A stretch of 5,364 bases of DNA, taken from positions 1 through 5,364 of the forward strand of contig JAUVMS010000283.1 in the NCBI GenBank assembly GCA_030600135.1. Direction: 5' to 3'. The translations under genes and the position numbers were made by a program. The DNA is from Hyphomicrobiales bacterium. Lineage in GTDB: Bacteria; Pseudomonadota; Alphaproteobacteria; Rhizobiales; JAUVMS01. Positions 1-5,364 of this stretch are shown piece after piece (within the stretch, counting starts at the first letter, position 1; each line of letters begins with the position of its first letter). The notes under the pieces were generated by a model. That model was not told the origin of the DNA. It did not search any database and was given only the letters and a program-made list of their open reading frames with translations.

Positions 1-987
1 TAGCCGGTCGATGAGCCAGTAGGCCGAGAGGCAGCCGATGGCATAGGCGGCCAGACGTGGGGCCCAGCGCCAGGAAGGGATTGCGTCGCTCAGCAAGCGG
101 CGACCGGCTGCGATGATGAGAAGCACCGTGGCGACGAAGAGGAGCTGACCGGCCTCGACGCCCAGATTGAACATCAGCAGTGCGAGCGGGATGTCGGACT
201 GCGGCAGACCGATCTCGCTCAAGGCCCCGGCAAAGCCCAGGCCATGCAACAGGCCGAAGACGAAGGCGACAATCCAGGGATAGCGTCGGCAGAGATTGTC
301 CCGGTTGTCGTCCTTTGCCAATTCCGTCGCCAGGAACACAATGCTGAGCGCAATGACGGCCTCGACCGGGCGCTGCGGTACAGCGACGTGTCCGAGTGTC
401 GCCAATGCCAGGGTGATGCTATGGGCGACAGTGAAGGCGGTGATGGTCTTGACGAGCATCCAGCCGTCGCGGATCAACAACAGTAAGGCGAAGATGAAAA
501 GAAGGTGGTCGACGCCAAACAGGATGTGCTCGACACCAAGCAAGAAATAGGTTTTTGCCACCTCGAGTGTGCTGGGGGTCGCGGCGACAACAAGGGTGGG
601 AGCCTCCGGGGTCAGGCGTTGGACATCCGATGCGCCGTTCGCATGCTGAAGGCGGAAGAGCACGTCCGTCAGCGTTTTATCAAGCCCGGAGATCCAGATT
701 TTCTTTCCCGCAAGGCCGTTGGCGCAAAGGACGGTCCAGCGCTCGATCGCCGCGCCGCCGGCCCAGGTCTGTGTGCGTGGCGATGTGACCGTACAGTTGT
801 CAGGTAACTCAGCGCCGAGAGCAAGCCGCCGTCCGCCCCGCGCCGGGACCTTCCAGAGCACGTCAAAGGTATCGCCGGATTGTTCTCGTAGCTCCAAATA
901 GCCGGGGCGAAGTTCGTGACTGTGCCCCGGGGTTGCGAGAGACAACAGAACAAGAAAGGAGATAAACCCAAGGCTGATGCGGATCAT
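1..987 (-). CDS. HupE/UreJ-family membrane protein, C-terminus cut by window edge
   Basis: The frame is open for 329 codons from ATG at 987 to the window edge. Residues 1-23 form a signal peptide (MIRI, then a hydrophobic core, ending near GHS). A periplasmic domain of about 125 residues follows, beginning HELRPGYLELRE, an opening typical of the larger HupE/UreJ_2 proteins. About six membrane segments run from residue 150 to the end. They carry the family's histidine and acidic motifs: EHILFGVDH (153-161), TAFTVAHS (183-190), GLLHGLGFAGAL (245-256) and FNLGVEAGQ (273-281). HupE and UreJ relatives are nickel or cobalt permeases tied to hydrogenase or urease. This larger subfamily is uncharacterised, and neither enzyme is nearby, so the substrate is unknown. 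The start overlaps the upstream isomerase stop as ATGA with no clear Shine-Dalgarno, so translation is probably coupled. Family proteins end soon after a motif like AYWLIDRL, so only a few residues seem missing. Confidence 0.9.
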   Translation of the reverse strand, partial: MIRISLGFISFLVLLSLATPGHSHELRPGYLELREQSGDTFDVLWKVPARGGRRLALGAELPDNCTVTSPRTQTWAGGAAIERWTVLCANGLAGKKIWISGLDKTLTDVLFRLQHANGASDVQRLTPEAPTLVVAATPSTLEVAKTYFLLGVEHILFGVDHLLFIFALLLLIRDGWMLVKTITAFTVAHSITLALATLGHVAVPQRPVEAVIALSIVFLATELAKDDNRDNLCRRYPWIVAFVFGLLHGLGFAGALSEIGLPQSDIPLALLMFNLGVEAGQLLFVATVLLIIAAGRRLLSDAIPSWRWAPRLAAYAIGCLSAYWLIDRL

Positions 988-1859
988 TGTCGGAGTGCCG
1001 AGGTTTTCTGTTGCTTCGCCGGCATTTCAACACGTACCTGATATTGCGCCTTCAGTCGCTCATAGTAGGCTTTGTCAATCTCCTTGCGGCGACGTGCCCG
1101 CCATGCATGCGCCACGCGCTTTCGGATCGATGCCAGAGGCCGCAGTTCCGCTGGTTTGTGTTGGCTGACACGAACCAGGTGCAATCCGTAAGCCGACTTC
1201 AGTGGCCCGAGCCATGGTCCGGTTGGAAGATCATTGAGACCGGCGGCGAACTCCTGGCCGAATTCGCGTGCAATCCTGCTGGCCGGCGTCAGTGCAAGGC
1301 GAGCGGGCAGCAGGGTGGGATCGCCCATTTGCGAGATGTCGGCGCCGGCATCAGCTGCATTGAGCTGTTGGAGCAATCTACGCGCCTCGGCCACTGTCTC
1401 GGTACCATGCTCTTGCGGGCTCACGTAGACCTGCTCAAAGGCAATTTTTGGTTCAAGCGTAAACCTTACTGGATTGGCGTCGAGGAATGCCTGCAAGTCC
1501 TCATCCGTCGGAGCAATGGCTTCGGCGGCGCTGGCGCTCAAGAACTCGATTTTCTGGCGCAATCGGCGGCGAATGACGGTGTCATTCTCATTGAGCCCAA
1601 GTTTCAGCGCTTCGCGATAATAAATTTCCTCCTTGATGAAATCCGCGATCAAGCCGTCGAGTTCAGCAGTAGTGGGCGGGCGTTGTCGTGTCTTCTGCCA
1701 CAGCGCCGCCAAACGCTCCACCTGAGCGGGCGTGATAACAATTTCGTCCGCGCTCGGTTCGGCGTTGTTGTTGCGCAACGCAAAGACGGCAAACATGATA
1801 GCGCCGACCAGCAGGAAGTGAACCAAGGGCTCGCGTGCGAGTCGTCTAATCGTGCTCAT
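984..1859 (-). CDS. Membrane-anchored parvulin-type peptidyl-prolyl cis-trans isomerase
   Basis: This 291-residue protein has one N-terminal membrane anchor (about residues 12-28, after the positive stretch IRRLAREP), so the rest should lie in the periplasm. Residues 36-115 are a helical SurA/PpiC-like N-terminal region. Residues 117-232 match a divergent parvulin (rotamase) domain: strand IAFEQVYVSP (139-148), the segment DPTLLP (180-185), and the closing signature GPLKSAYGLHLVRV (218-231) with conserved His227. The tail (245-291) is basic and helical. The family isomerises X-Pro bonds or acts as a chaperone for exported proteins. The first-strand histidine of classical parvulins appears replaced (Gln143 by my alignment), so catalysis may be weak and chaperoning the main role. 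The gene begins 6 bp after the DUF3604 stop; an AAGGG about 10 nt before ATG lies in the last codons of that gene. It overlaps the HupE/UreJ-like gene by 4 bp. The likely client is the DUF3604 product, which is an inference from the operon. Confidence 0.88.
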   Translation of the reverse strand: MSTIRRLAREPLVHFLLVGAIMFAVFALRNNNAEPSADEIVITPAQVERLAALWQKTRQRPPTTAELDGLIADFIKEEIYYREALKLGLNENDTVIRRRLRQKIEFLSASAAEAIAPTDEDLQAFLDANPVRFTLEPKIAFEQVYVSPQEHGTETVAEARRLLQQLNAADAGADISQMGDPTLLPARLALTPASRIAREFGQEFAAGLNDLPTGPWLGPLKSAYGLHLVRVSQHKPAELRPLASIRKRVAHAWRARRRKEIDKAYYERLKAQYQVRVEMPAKQQKTSALRQ

Positions 1860-1865
1860 TTCCGA

Positions 1866-3797
1866 TTAACCCTTGGGGGCGTACCAAATTGGCGAGGTGT
1901 ATGCCCGCTCCTGGGTCGATGTCGGGGCGCCCTTAGGCAAGTCAATGCCAAATCTGAAGGCGTCATAGGTCGACCAACGTGGTGTTGGGATCTCGATCAC
2001 GCGGGCATAATAGAATGCTTTTTCAGCCGGGTCGAAATCCGGATCGGCCCATACGGCACCGAGTTCGGAATCGCCAATGGTGTTGGTCCAATTGGCGTTT
2101 ATTGCGTCAACCGTATTGCCGACAGCCGGTAGCTTGCCATCGCTGGCGATCTCGCGCCCATCGGACCAGGCGACATCGAAGACCTTTTCCTCGGTCTTGC
2201 CGTCCTTGTCGAGCCAGCCCTTGACGATCTGGATGCGGTCGAGGTTTGCGCCGACCGGATCGCGCAGCGCGTAGACCATGAATGTCGGGGCCGATGCGCC
2301 GTCCGGCTGGGCCGGCAGATCGCCGCCCATCGGCACGCCTTTGGCGTAGCCTGCGAATGCGGGTTGACGGTTGTTGAGATCGCCTCTCGAGAACTCCCAA
2401 CCACCGAAGAACCGAACCATCATGCGGCTGCCCGTGGTCGCATAAACCTCTTTGCGCTCCATGGCATCGAACAGCGCTTCACGGCTGTTATCGCTCGCCC
2501 AAACCGCGGCGAGACCCGATGCGACCTGTTGCCAAGCGAAAATTGTCCCGGCCGGGCTCTTCATGAAGGGATGGCTCATTCGCTCGGGGTTCGGCTCATA
2601 GCCGGAGTGCTTGCCGAAGAAATTATCCTCCTGCGCTGTCGCCATGGTGGTGTGGCTGTCGGTGGAGCCGATCATACCGAATTTGTAAGGGTTGGTGCCG
2701 AGTTTCGTCTCGATTGCCAGGCCGCGCTTCAATGCTTCGCGGGCATATTCGCCGGGCAGCATGTCCTTGGTCTTGGCTTGTGAAACGTCGAGGTTGGCGA
2801 CGTCCCAGTTTTCATAGTCGGCGAACTCGTCGTTGGGCGAGAGCACGGGATGGGTCTCTCCGTCGCCCTTGATTTGGGTCGCTTCATAGAGCGGTTCCCA
2901 GTTGGCGCGCGTTGTGACATAGGTGTCGTCCAGTGCGACGCCGTCGTACTGGGCTTCGAGCGGGAACATGATGCCGTTGGACAGATTGCCGTTGTGGGCG
3001 ATGGCCAAGACGTCGCCGCTGGTCTTTTGCTCGTAGGTTTCGAGCCATTTCCAGAGATCGCGAGGATTGGTGCTGCCGAGCGGCGCAACGGTCGTGTAGG
3101 GCGGGGTTTGCGAAGCCCGGGCCCCTCCGTCGCGGTAGATGACGACCCGGTGCACGTTGTTGCCTTTGATGAGCGACGTCCATTCATAGCCAATGAAGGC
3201 GGTGAACTTGCCCGGATCATTGAATTCCTCGGCCGCGTCGATGGTTGCCTGCCAGGTCGACCGGTAGGCCTTGGAATCGGGAGTGTACATCAGGGTCGGC
3301 GGGAACTCGCCTTGGGAGAATTTGCCAATGAGCTCCAACGCGACGTCAACTCCTTCGCCCTTTTGAATGCGGTCGTACCAGTCCTTGCCGGTCGGATCGC
3401 TTATGATGTGCCGCTTGCCGGCGAACAAATCCGGGAAAAAACCCATGTTGTCGGAGTGGTCGGCGACGACCAGAAAGTCGAGGGGACGCGAAAGCCTGGC
3501 TTTGAGACCGGTCGAGGTGGTGATCTCGTCACCACGGGCGAACTGGTGGGCTTCGCGTGGCGAGAGCCGGTTGCCGAAGGCGCCAGCGTCCATAGAAAAG
3601 CCGGTGTGCAAATGGGTGTCGCCCCAATAAACCCTGCTGGGAAACGTTCGCCCAGCATAGGGAGAGTAAGCCTTGCCGGTATAGGTCTTTGCCAGAGCAC
3701 CGCTGCCGTCAGGTGGCGGCGGGACTTGAGCCGATGCCTGCGAAACCGCGAATGCCGCAACAAAGCAAGAACTCAATACAAATAACCGTGTACGCAT
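1866..3797 (-). CDS. Exported DUF3604-family protein with PHP-like metal site
   Basis: This 643-residue protein is in the usual size range for DUF3604. Residues 1-23 are a Sec signal peptide (MRTRLF, hydrophobic core, cleavage expected after ASA). The mature protein carries metal-ligand motifs like those of PHP-type phosphoesterases: WGDTHLHT (58-65), VADHSDNMG (111-119), a lone His216, AHNGN (267-271) and GSTDSHT (377-383). They are followed by the family-typical stretch ASDNSREALFDAMERKEVYATTG (434-456, key residues D436, R439, E450, T454). The C-terminal 170 residues look like a beta-rich domain. The family has no established substrate; a periplasmic metal-dependent hydrolase is an inference from the motifs. 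ATG at 3797 is chosen over the in-frame ATG at 4022 because it opens directly into the signal peptide and has GAGGGA 12 nt upstream. The gene is first in the operon with the isomerase and the HupE/UreJ-like protein. Confidence 0.92.
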   Translation of the reverse strand: MRTRLFVLSSCFVAAFAVSQASAQVPPPPDGSGALAKTYTGKAYSPYAGRTFPSRVYWGDTHLHTGFSMDAGAFGNRLSPREAHQFARGDEITTSTGLKARLSRPLDFLVVADHSDNMGFFPDLFAGKRHIISDPTGKDWYDRIQKGEGVDVALELIGKFSQGEFPPTLMYTPDSKAYRSTWQATIDAAEEFNDPGKFTAFIGYEWTSLIKGNNVHRVVIYRDGGARASQTPPYTTVAPLGSTNPRDLWKWLETYEQKTSGDVLAIAHNGNLSNGIMFPLEAQYDGVALDDTYVTTRANWEPLYEATQIKGDGETHPVLSPNDEFADYENWDVANLDVSQAKTKDMLPGEYAREALKRGLAIETKLGTNPYKFGMIGSTDSHTTMATAQEDNFFGKHSGYEPNPERMSHPFMKSPAGTIFAWQQVASGLAAVWASDNSREALFDAMERKEVYATTGSRMMVRFFGGWEFSRGDLNNRQPAFAGYAKGVPMGGDLPAQPDGASAPTFMVYALRDPVGANLDRIQIVKGWLDKDGKTEEKVFDVAWSDGREIASDGKLPAVGNTVDAINANWTNTIGDSELGAVWADPDFDPAEKAFYYARVIEIPTPRWSTYDAFRFGIDLPKGAPTSTQERAYTSPIWYAPKG

Positions 3798-3840
3798 CGC
3801 AACAAATCTTCCCTCGTTGAGGCTTCGATCTCTCGACAGA

Positions 3841-3867
3841 CAAATATTCGTGAAAAGAAATGTCAAG
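3841..3867 (-). promoter_or_regulatory. Candidate promoter for the DUF3604 operon
   Basis: Read on the minus strand, 3867-3861 gives CTTGACA, a full match to the housekeeping -35 consensus and to the CTTGAC form common in rhizobia and relatives. The downstream partner is weak: the nearest AT-rich hexamer is TATTTG at 3846-3841, only 14 bp away, and at 16-17 bp the sequence is TTTGTC or TTGTCT. The element lies about 65 bp ahead of the chosen DUF3604 start, a sensible place. The -35 is seen; its use as a promoter is inferred. Confidence 0.35.
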
Positions 3868-4044
3868 TTACATCTCAGATACGGCAGAATTTTATTTACT
3901 GTACCGAGCCTATTTTTGATTTTTATCTTTGAATCTGTAAGCGCACGTTTGATTGATTTGATATTTCCTAGAGCCAGGGCAGTGAATCGAACCTCTGAGA
4001 CTTCACGTGCCGCGATCCACACGAGTTCTTCGGCAGCCTGCTAG

Positions 4045-4057
4045 GCCACATCGTGGC
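4045..4057. promoter_or_regulatory. Short palindrome, possible operator
   Basis: GCCAC and GTGGC arms flank a 3-base centre (ATC). The element lies upstream of the TACAAT hexamer at 4075-4080, roughly where a -35 box or a regulator site would fall for rightward transcription. On neither strand is it followed by a T-run, so it is not an intrinsic terminator. Five-base arms can occur by chance. Confidence 0.25.
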
Positions 4058-4074
4058 TGGTCCATAAAAAAAGC

Positions 4075-4080
4075 TACAAT
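4075..4080 (+). promoter_or_regulatory. Candidate -10 element for the sigma factor operon
   Basis: TACAAT differs from the housekeeping -10 consensus TATAAT at one base, follows an A-rich run (4066-4072), and lies 47 bp before the sigma factor ATG. No good -35 is found 16-18 bp upstream; the nearest resemblance is GTGGCT or TGGCTG around 4053-4059, inside the palindrome. The weak -35 would fit an activator-dependent promoter, but chance occurrence is also plausible. Confidence 0.25.
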
Positions 4081-4093
4081 TCGGCCCAAGGAT

Positions 4094-4123
4094 CGCCAGA
4101 CTTGGCGCGTCTTAGGTCTGGTG
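4094..4123 (+). promoter_or_regulatory. 5'UTR stem-loop covering the likely ribosome binding site of the sigma factor
   Basis: Bases 4094-4105 can pair with 4112-4123 without interruption: 12 pairs, of which 8 are Watson-Crick and 4 are G-U, around a 6-nt loop (CGCGTC). The core is the perfect inverted repeat CCAGAC (4096-4101) and GTCTGG (4116-4121). The helix ends 4 nt before the ATG at 4128. The only Shine-Dalgarno-like bases there, TAGGT (4113-4117), lie within its 3' arm. The geometry suggests that folding could hold back translation of the sigma factor. The pairing is seen; a regulatory role is inferred. Confidence 0.45.
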
Positions 4124-4127
4124 CACC

Positions 4128-4658
4128 ATGAATGAACAAAGCGATCAGTGGCTGATTGAGAGGGCTGTTGACGGGGACGGCGCGGCGTTCGCGCGTCTGG
4201 TTGACCGCCATTACGCACTGATCTACCGGATTGCCTGCAAATGGTGCTCCAACCAGGCGGATGCCGAAGACATTACGCACGATGTCTGCGTCAAACTTGG
4301 CCATACGATCCGAAGTTTTAGGGGTTCGTCGAGCTTTTCCAGTTGGCTCTATCGGGTCACGCTCAATGTGGTCCGAGATTTCCATCGTGCCAGCGCACGG
4401 CGGCAACACAAAGTCTCTGCATTGGCGCTGGTGAGCGAGAGCGCGTATCAGCCCGACGCGGAGGACGCCATCACCAAGGGCGAATTGTGGTCGGCGGTCC
4501 ACGCCCTACCCAACAAGCAGCGCGACGCGATCCTGCTCGTCTACAGTGAAGAGTTGAGCCACGCCGAAGCGGCAGACATCATGGGATGCGCGGAAACCAC
4601 CGTTTCCTGGCACCTACATGAGGCAAGAAAGCGACTGAAAGGCGCCCTCGAGGGTTAA
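4128..4658 (+). CDS. ECF-type RNA polymerase sigma factor
   Basis: This 176-residue protein has the two-domain layout of extracytoplasmic-function sigma factors. Sigma region 2 spans about residues 15-88: FARLVDRHYALIYRIA (21-36), the acidic core-binding helix ADAEDITHDVCVKL (44-57), and the -10 recognition segment FSSWLYRVTLNVVRDFHR (70-87). A linker follows at 88-117. Sigma region 4 covers about 118-174, with VHALPNKQRDAILLVYSEELSHAEAA and the helix-turn-helix MGCAETTVSWHLHEARKRL (152-170) that would read the -35. There is no C-terminal extension. It would direct core RNA polymerase to a stress- or envelope-responsive regulon; targets are unknown. ATG at 4128 gives a normal family N-terminus; its ribosome site is weak and lies in a stem-loop. 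The downstream membrane protein begins 4 bp later, suggesting co-expression with its own regulator. It is divergent from the DUF3604 operon, a possible target. Confidence 0.93.
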   Translation: MNEQSDQWLIERAVDGDGAAFARLVDRHYALIYRIACKWCSNQADAEDITHDVCVKLGHTIRSFRGSSSFSSWLYRVTLNVVRDFHRASARRQHKVSALALVSESAYQPDAEDAITKGELWSAVHALPNKQRDAILLVYSEELSHAEAADIMGCAETTVSWHLHEARKRLKGALEG

Positions 4659-4662
4659 GGTT

Positions 4663-5364
4663 ATGGACGACAAAGACCTCAAAGCACTAAAGGATGTGGT
4701 GCTGGCGAAGCCGTCGGTCGCTGCAAGGGATCGCGCTTTGCACGCCGCCCAGCTGGCGTTTGAGGATGCGGGAAAAAAATCGACACAGAAGGCCAAAGGA
4801 AATCGCGGCAGCGGGCGTCTCTTGTCCACGTTCATGCAATCAACATGGGAGTGGACCATGGCCCGTCGTATCGTCGTTGGCACAATTGCCGCCAGTATCA
4901 TGCTTGTTCCTATTGGCGCTCATCTCATTCAGACAACCGGCAGCCCGGGGGTGATGGAAATGTTTGGTGTGGGGCGCCAGGAACCTGGATGGAGTTATTT
5001 CCGGAGAAAAAATATCGAACTCGATTCTATCTCTGGTCAGGCAGGAAAGAGAGAGGTCCCGGTCATCACATTGGACGATGGTGCGCGAACTCATGCGGAA
5101 TCGCCTCTAGGTGGAAGCGAAGTTGCGGCAATTCCGACCGAGCGAAAGTCCAGCACGGGTGAGGTGGTACACGCGGCCCCGACTTCGGGAACTAAGAAAG
5201 CGCACCTGCGCGTGATGAAGCCGGCAAGACTGCAGGATTTGAATTCCGGAAATACCGGTATTTACAGTCGGGTCGGCGACCTGTCAGTCAAATCTGATGG
5301 AACTGTTCGTCCGGTGCCTGCTCCTTATGCCGAGCAAGGGCGCGACAAATTTGAGAAATTTGCA
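4663..5364 (+). CDS. Single-pass membrane protein, N-terminal part of a YfbK-like vWA protein; putative sigma regulator
   Basis: The frame is open for 234 codons from ATG at 4663 to the window end. GAGGG (4650-4654), inside the last codons of the sigma gene, lies 8 nt before the ATG, and only 4 bp separate the two genes. Residues 1-66 are charged and helical (MDDKDLKALKDVV, then ARDRALHAAQLAFEDA) and should be cytoplasmic. One membrane segment spans about 70-88 (IVVGTIAASIMLVPIGAHLI). Residues 90-222 are polar and low in order, a probable periplasmic linker. The last residues, APYAEQGRDKFEKFA, match the run that precedes the vWA domain in YfbK-like proteins (typically followed by SIDVDTASYS), so a metal-site vWA domain is expected just beyond the window. 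I recognise this from memory of the family; the vWA domain itself is not visible. The cytoplasmic helices could bind the sigma factor as an anti-sigma module, which is inferred from position and topology. No zinc-binding HxxxCxxC motif is present. Confidence 0.8.
   Translation, partial: MDDKDLKALKDVVLAKPSVAARDRALHAAQLAFEDAGKKSTQKAKGNRGSGRLLSTFMQSTWEWTMARRIVVGTIAASIMLVPIGAHLIQTTGSPGVMEMFGVGRQEPGWSYFRRKNIELDSISGQAGKREVPVITLDDGARTHAESPLGGSEVAAIPTERKSSTGEVVHAAPTSGTKKAHLRVMKPARLQDLNSGNTGIYSRVGDLSVKSDGTVRPVPAPYAEQGRDKFEKFA

Larger units (their letters stand above)
3798..4127. promoter_or_regulatory. Divergent intergenic control region
   Basis: These 330 bases separate two divergently transcribed units. 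The part from about 3840 to 3970 is clearly AT-rich against the GC-rich genes on both sides, as expected for promoter DNA. A minus-strand frame is open from 4022 into the DUF3604 gene, but its product there has no recognisable features and lies upstream of a perfect signal-peptide start, so I treat it as non-coding. The region contains the separate elements listed at 3841-3867, 4045-4057, 4075-4080 and 4094-4123. I see no tRNA and no convincing terminator. Confidence 0.75.

Noticed and set aside
987..2132. A 381-codon plus-strand open frame opposite the isomerase gene
   Set aside because: It is antisense to two genes with clear family motifs, its product shows no domain or signal, and long antisense frames are expected in GC-rich DNA.
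2850..3785. A 311-codon plus-strand open frame opposite the DUF3604 gene
   Set aside because: It lies wholly opposite a well-supported gene, and its translation has no recognisable motif or plausible start context.
3969..4000. Possible tRNA T-arm on the minus strand (GGTTCGATTC)
   Set aside because: The bases flanking the loop do not form a T-stem, and no acceptor stem, anticodon arm or CCA end can be assembled around it.
3798..4022. N-terminal extension of the DUF3604 protein from an upstream in-frame ATG at 4022
   Set aside because: The added 75 residues are featureless and would bury a complete signal peptide. The DNA is AT-rich, unlike the coding region, and a ribosome site precedes the ATG at 3797.
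4045..4072. Possible intrinsic terminator (palindrome next to a homopolymer run)
   Set aside because: On the plus strand the hairpin is followed by A residues, and on the minus strand the T-run precedes the hairpin, so neither strand has the stem-then-U-tract order. No gene ends here.

Overview
The window looks like chromosomal DNA of a Gram-negative bacterium, most probably an alphaproteobacterium. The coding parts are GC-rich, three proteins carry envelope or export signals, and both gene pairings seen here resemble arrangements I associate with that class. This placement is an inference from gene content and style, not from a marker gene. I see no transposase, integrase, tRNA, rRNA or CRISPR array.

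The left two thirds (positions 3797 down to 1) is one tightly packed minus-strand operon of three genes. The order of transcription is an exported DUF3604-family protein with a PHP-like metal site (1866-3797), a membrane-anchored parvulin-type peptidyl-prolyl isomerase (984-1859), and a HupE/UreJ-type membrane protein (1-987, cut by the window edge just before its C-terminus). The first two genes are 6 bp apart. The second and third share an ATGA stop/start overlap. All three products act in or face the periplasm. A reasonable but unproven model is an exported metal-dependent hydrolase, a folding helper for it, and a membrane permease that moves metal or a related solute.

Positions 3798-4127 form a divergent control region, AT-rich in its left half. 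It holds a consensus-like -35 element pointing left, a -10-like hexamer pointing right, a short palindrome at 4045-4057, and a 12-bp stem-loop at 4094-4123 that ends 4 nt before the sigma factor start codon.

The right third (4128-5364) is a plus-strand pair: an ECF-type RNA polymerase sigma factor (4128-4658), followed after 4 bp by a single-pass membrane protein (4663 to the window end). I recognise the latter as the N-terminal part of a YfbK-like von Willebrand factor A domain protein. Its position directly behind the sigma factor and its short cytoplasmic N-terminus make it the obvious candidate for the sigma factor's membrane-bound regulator, although it is not a standard anti-sigma factor. 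Whether this sigma factor also drives the divergent operon is the most interesting open question here.
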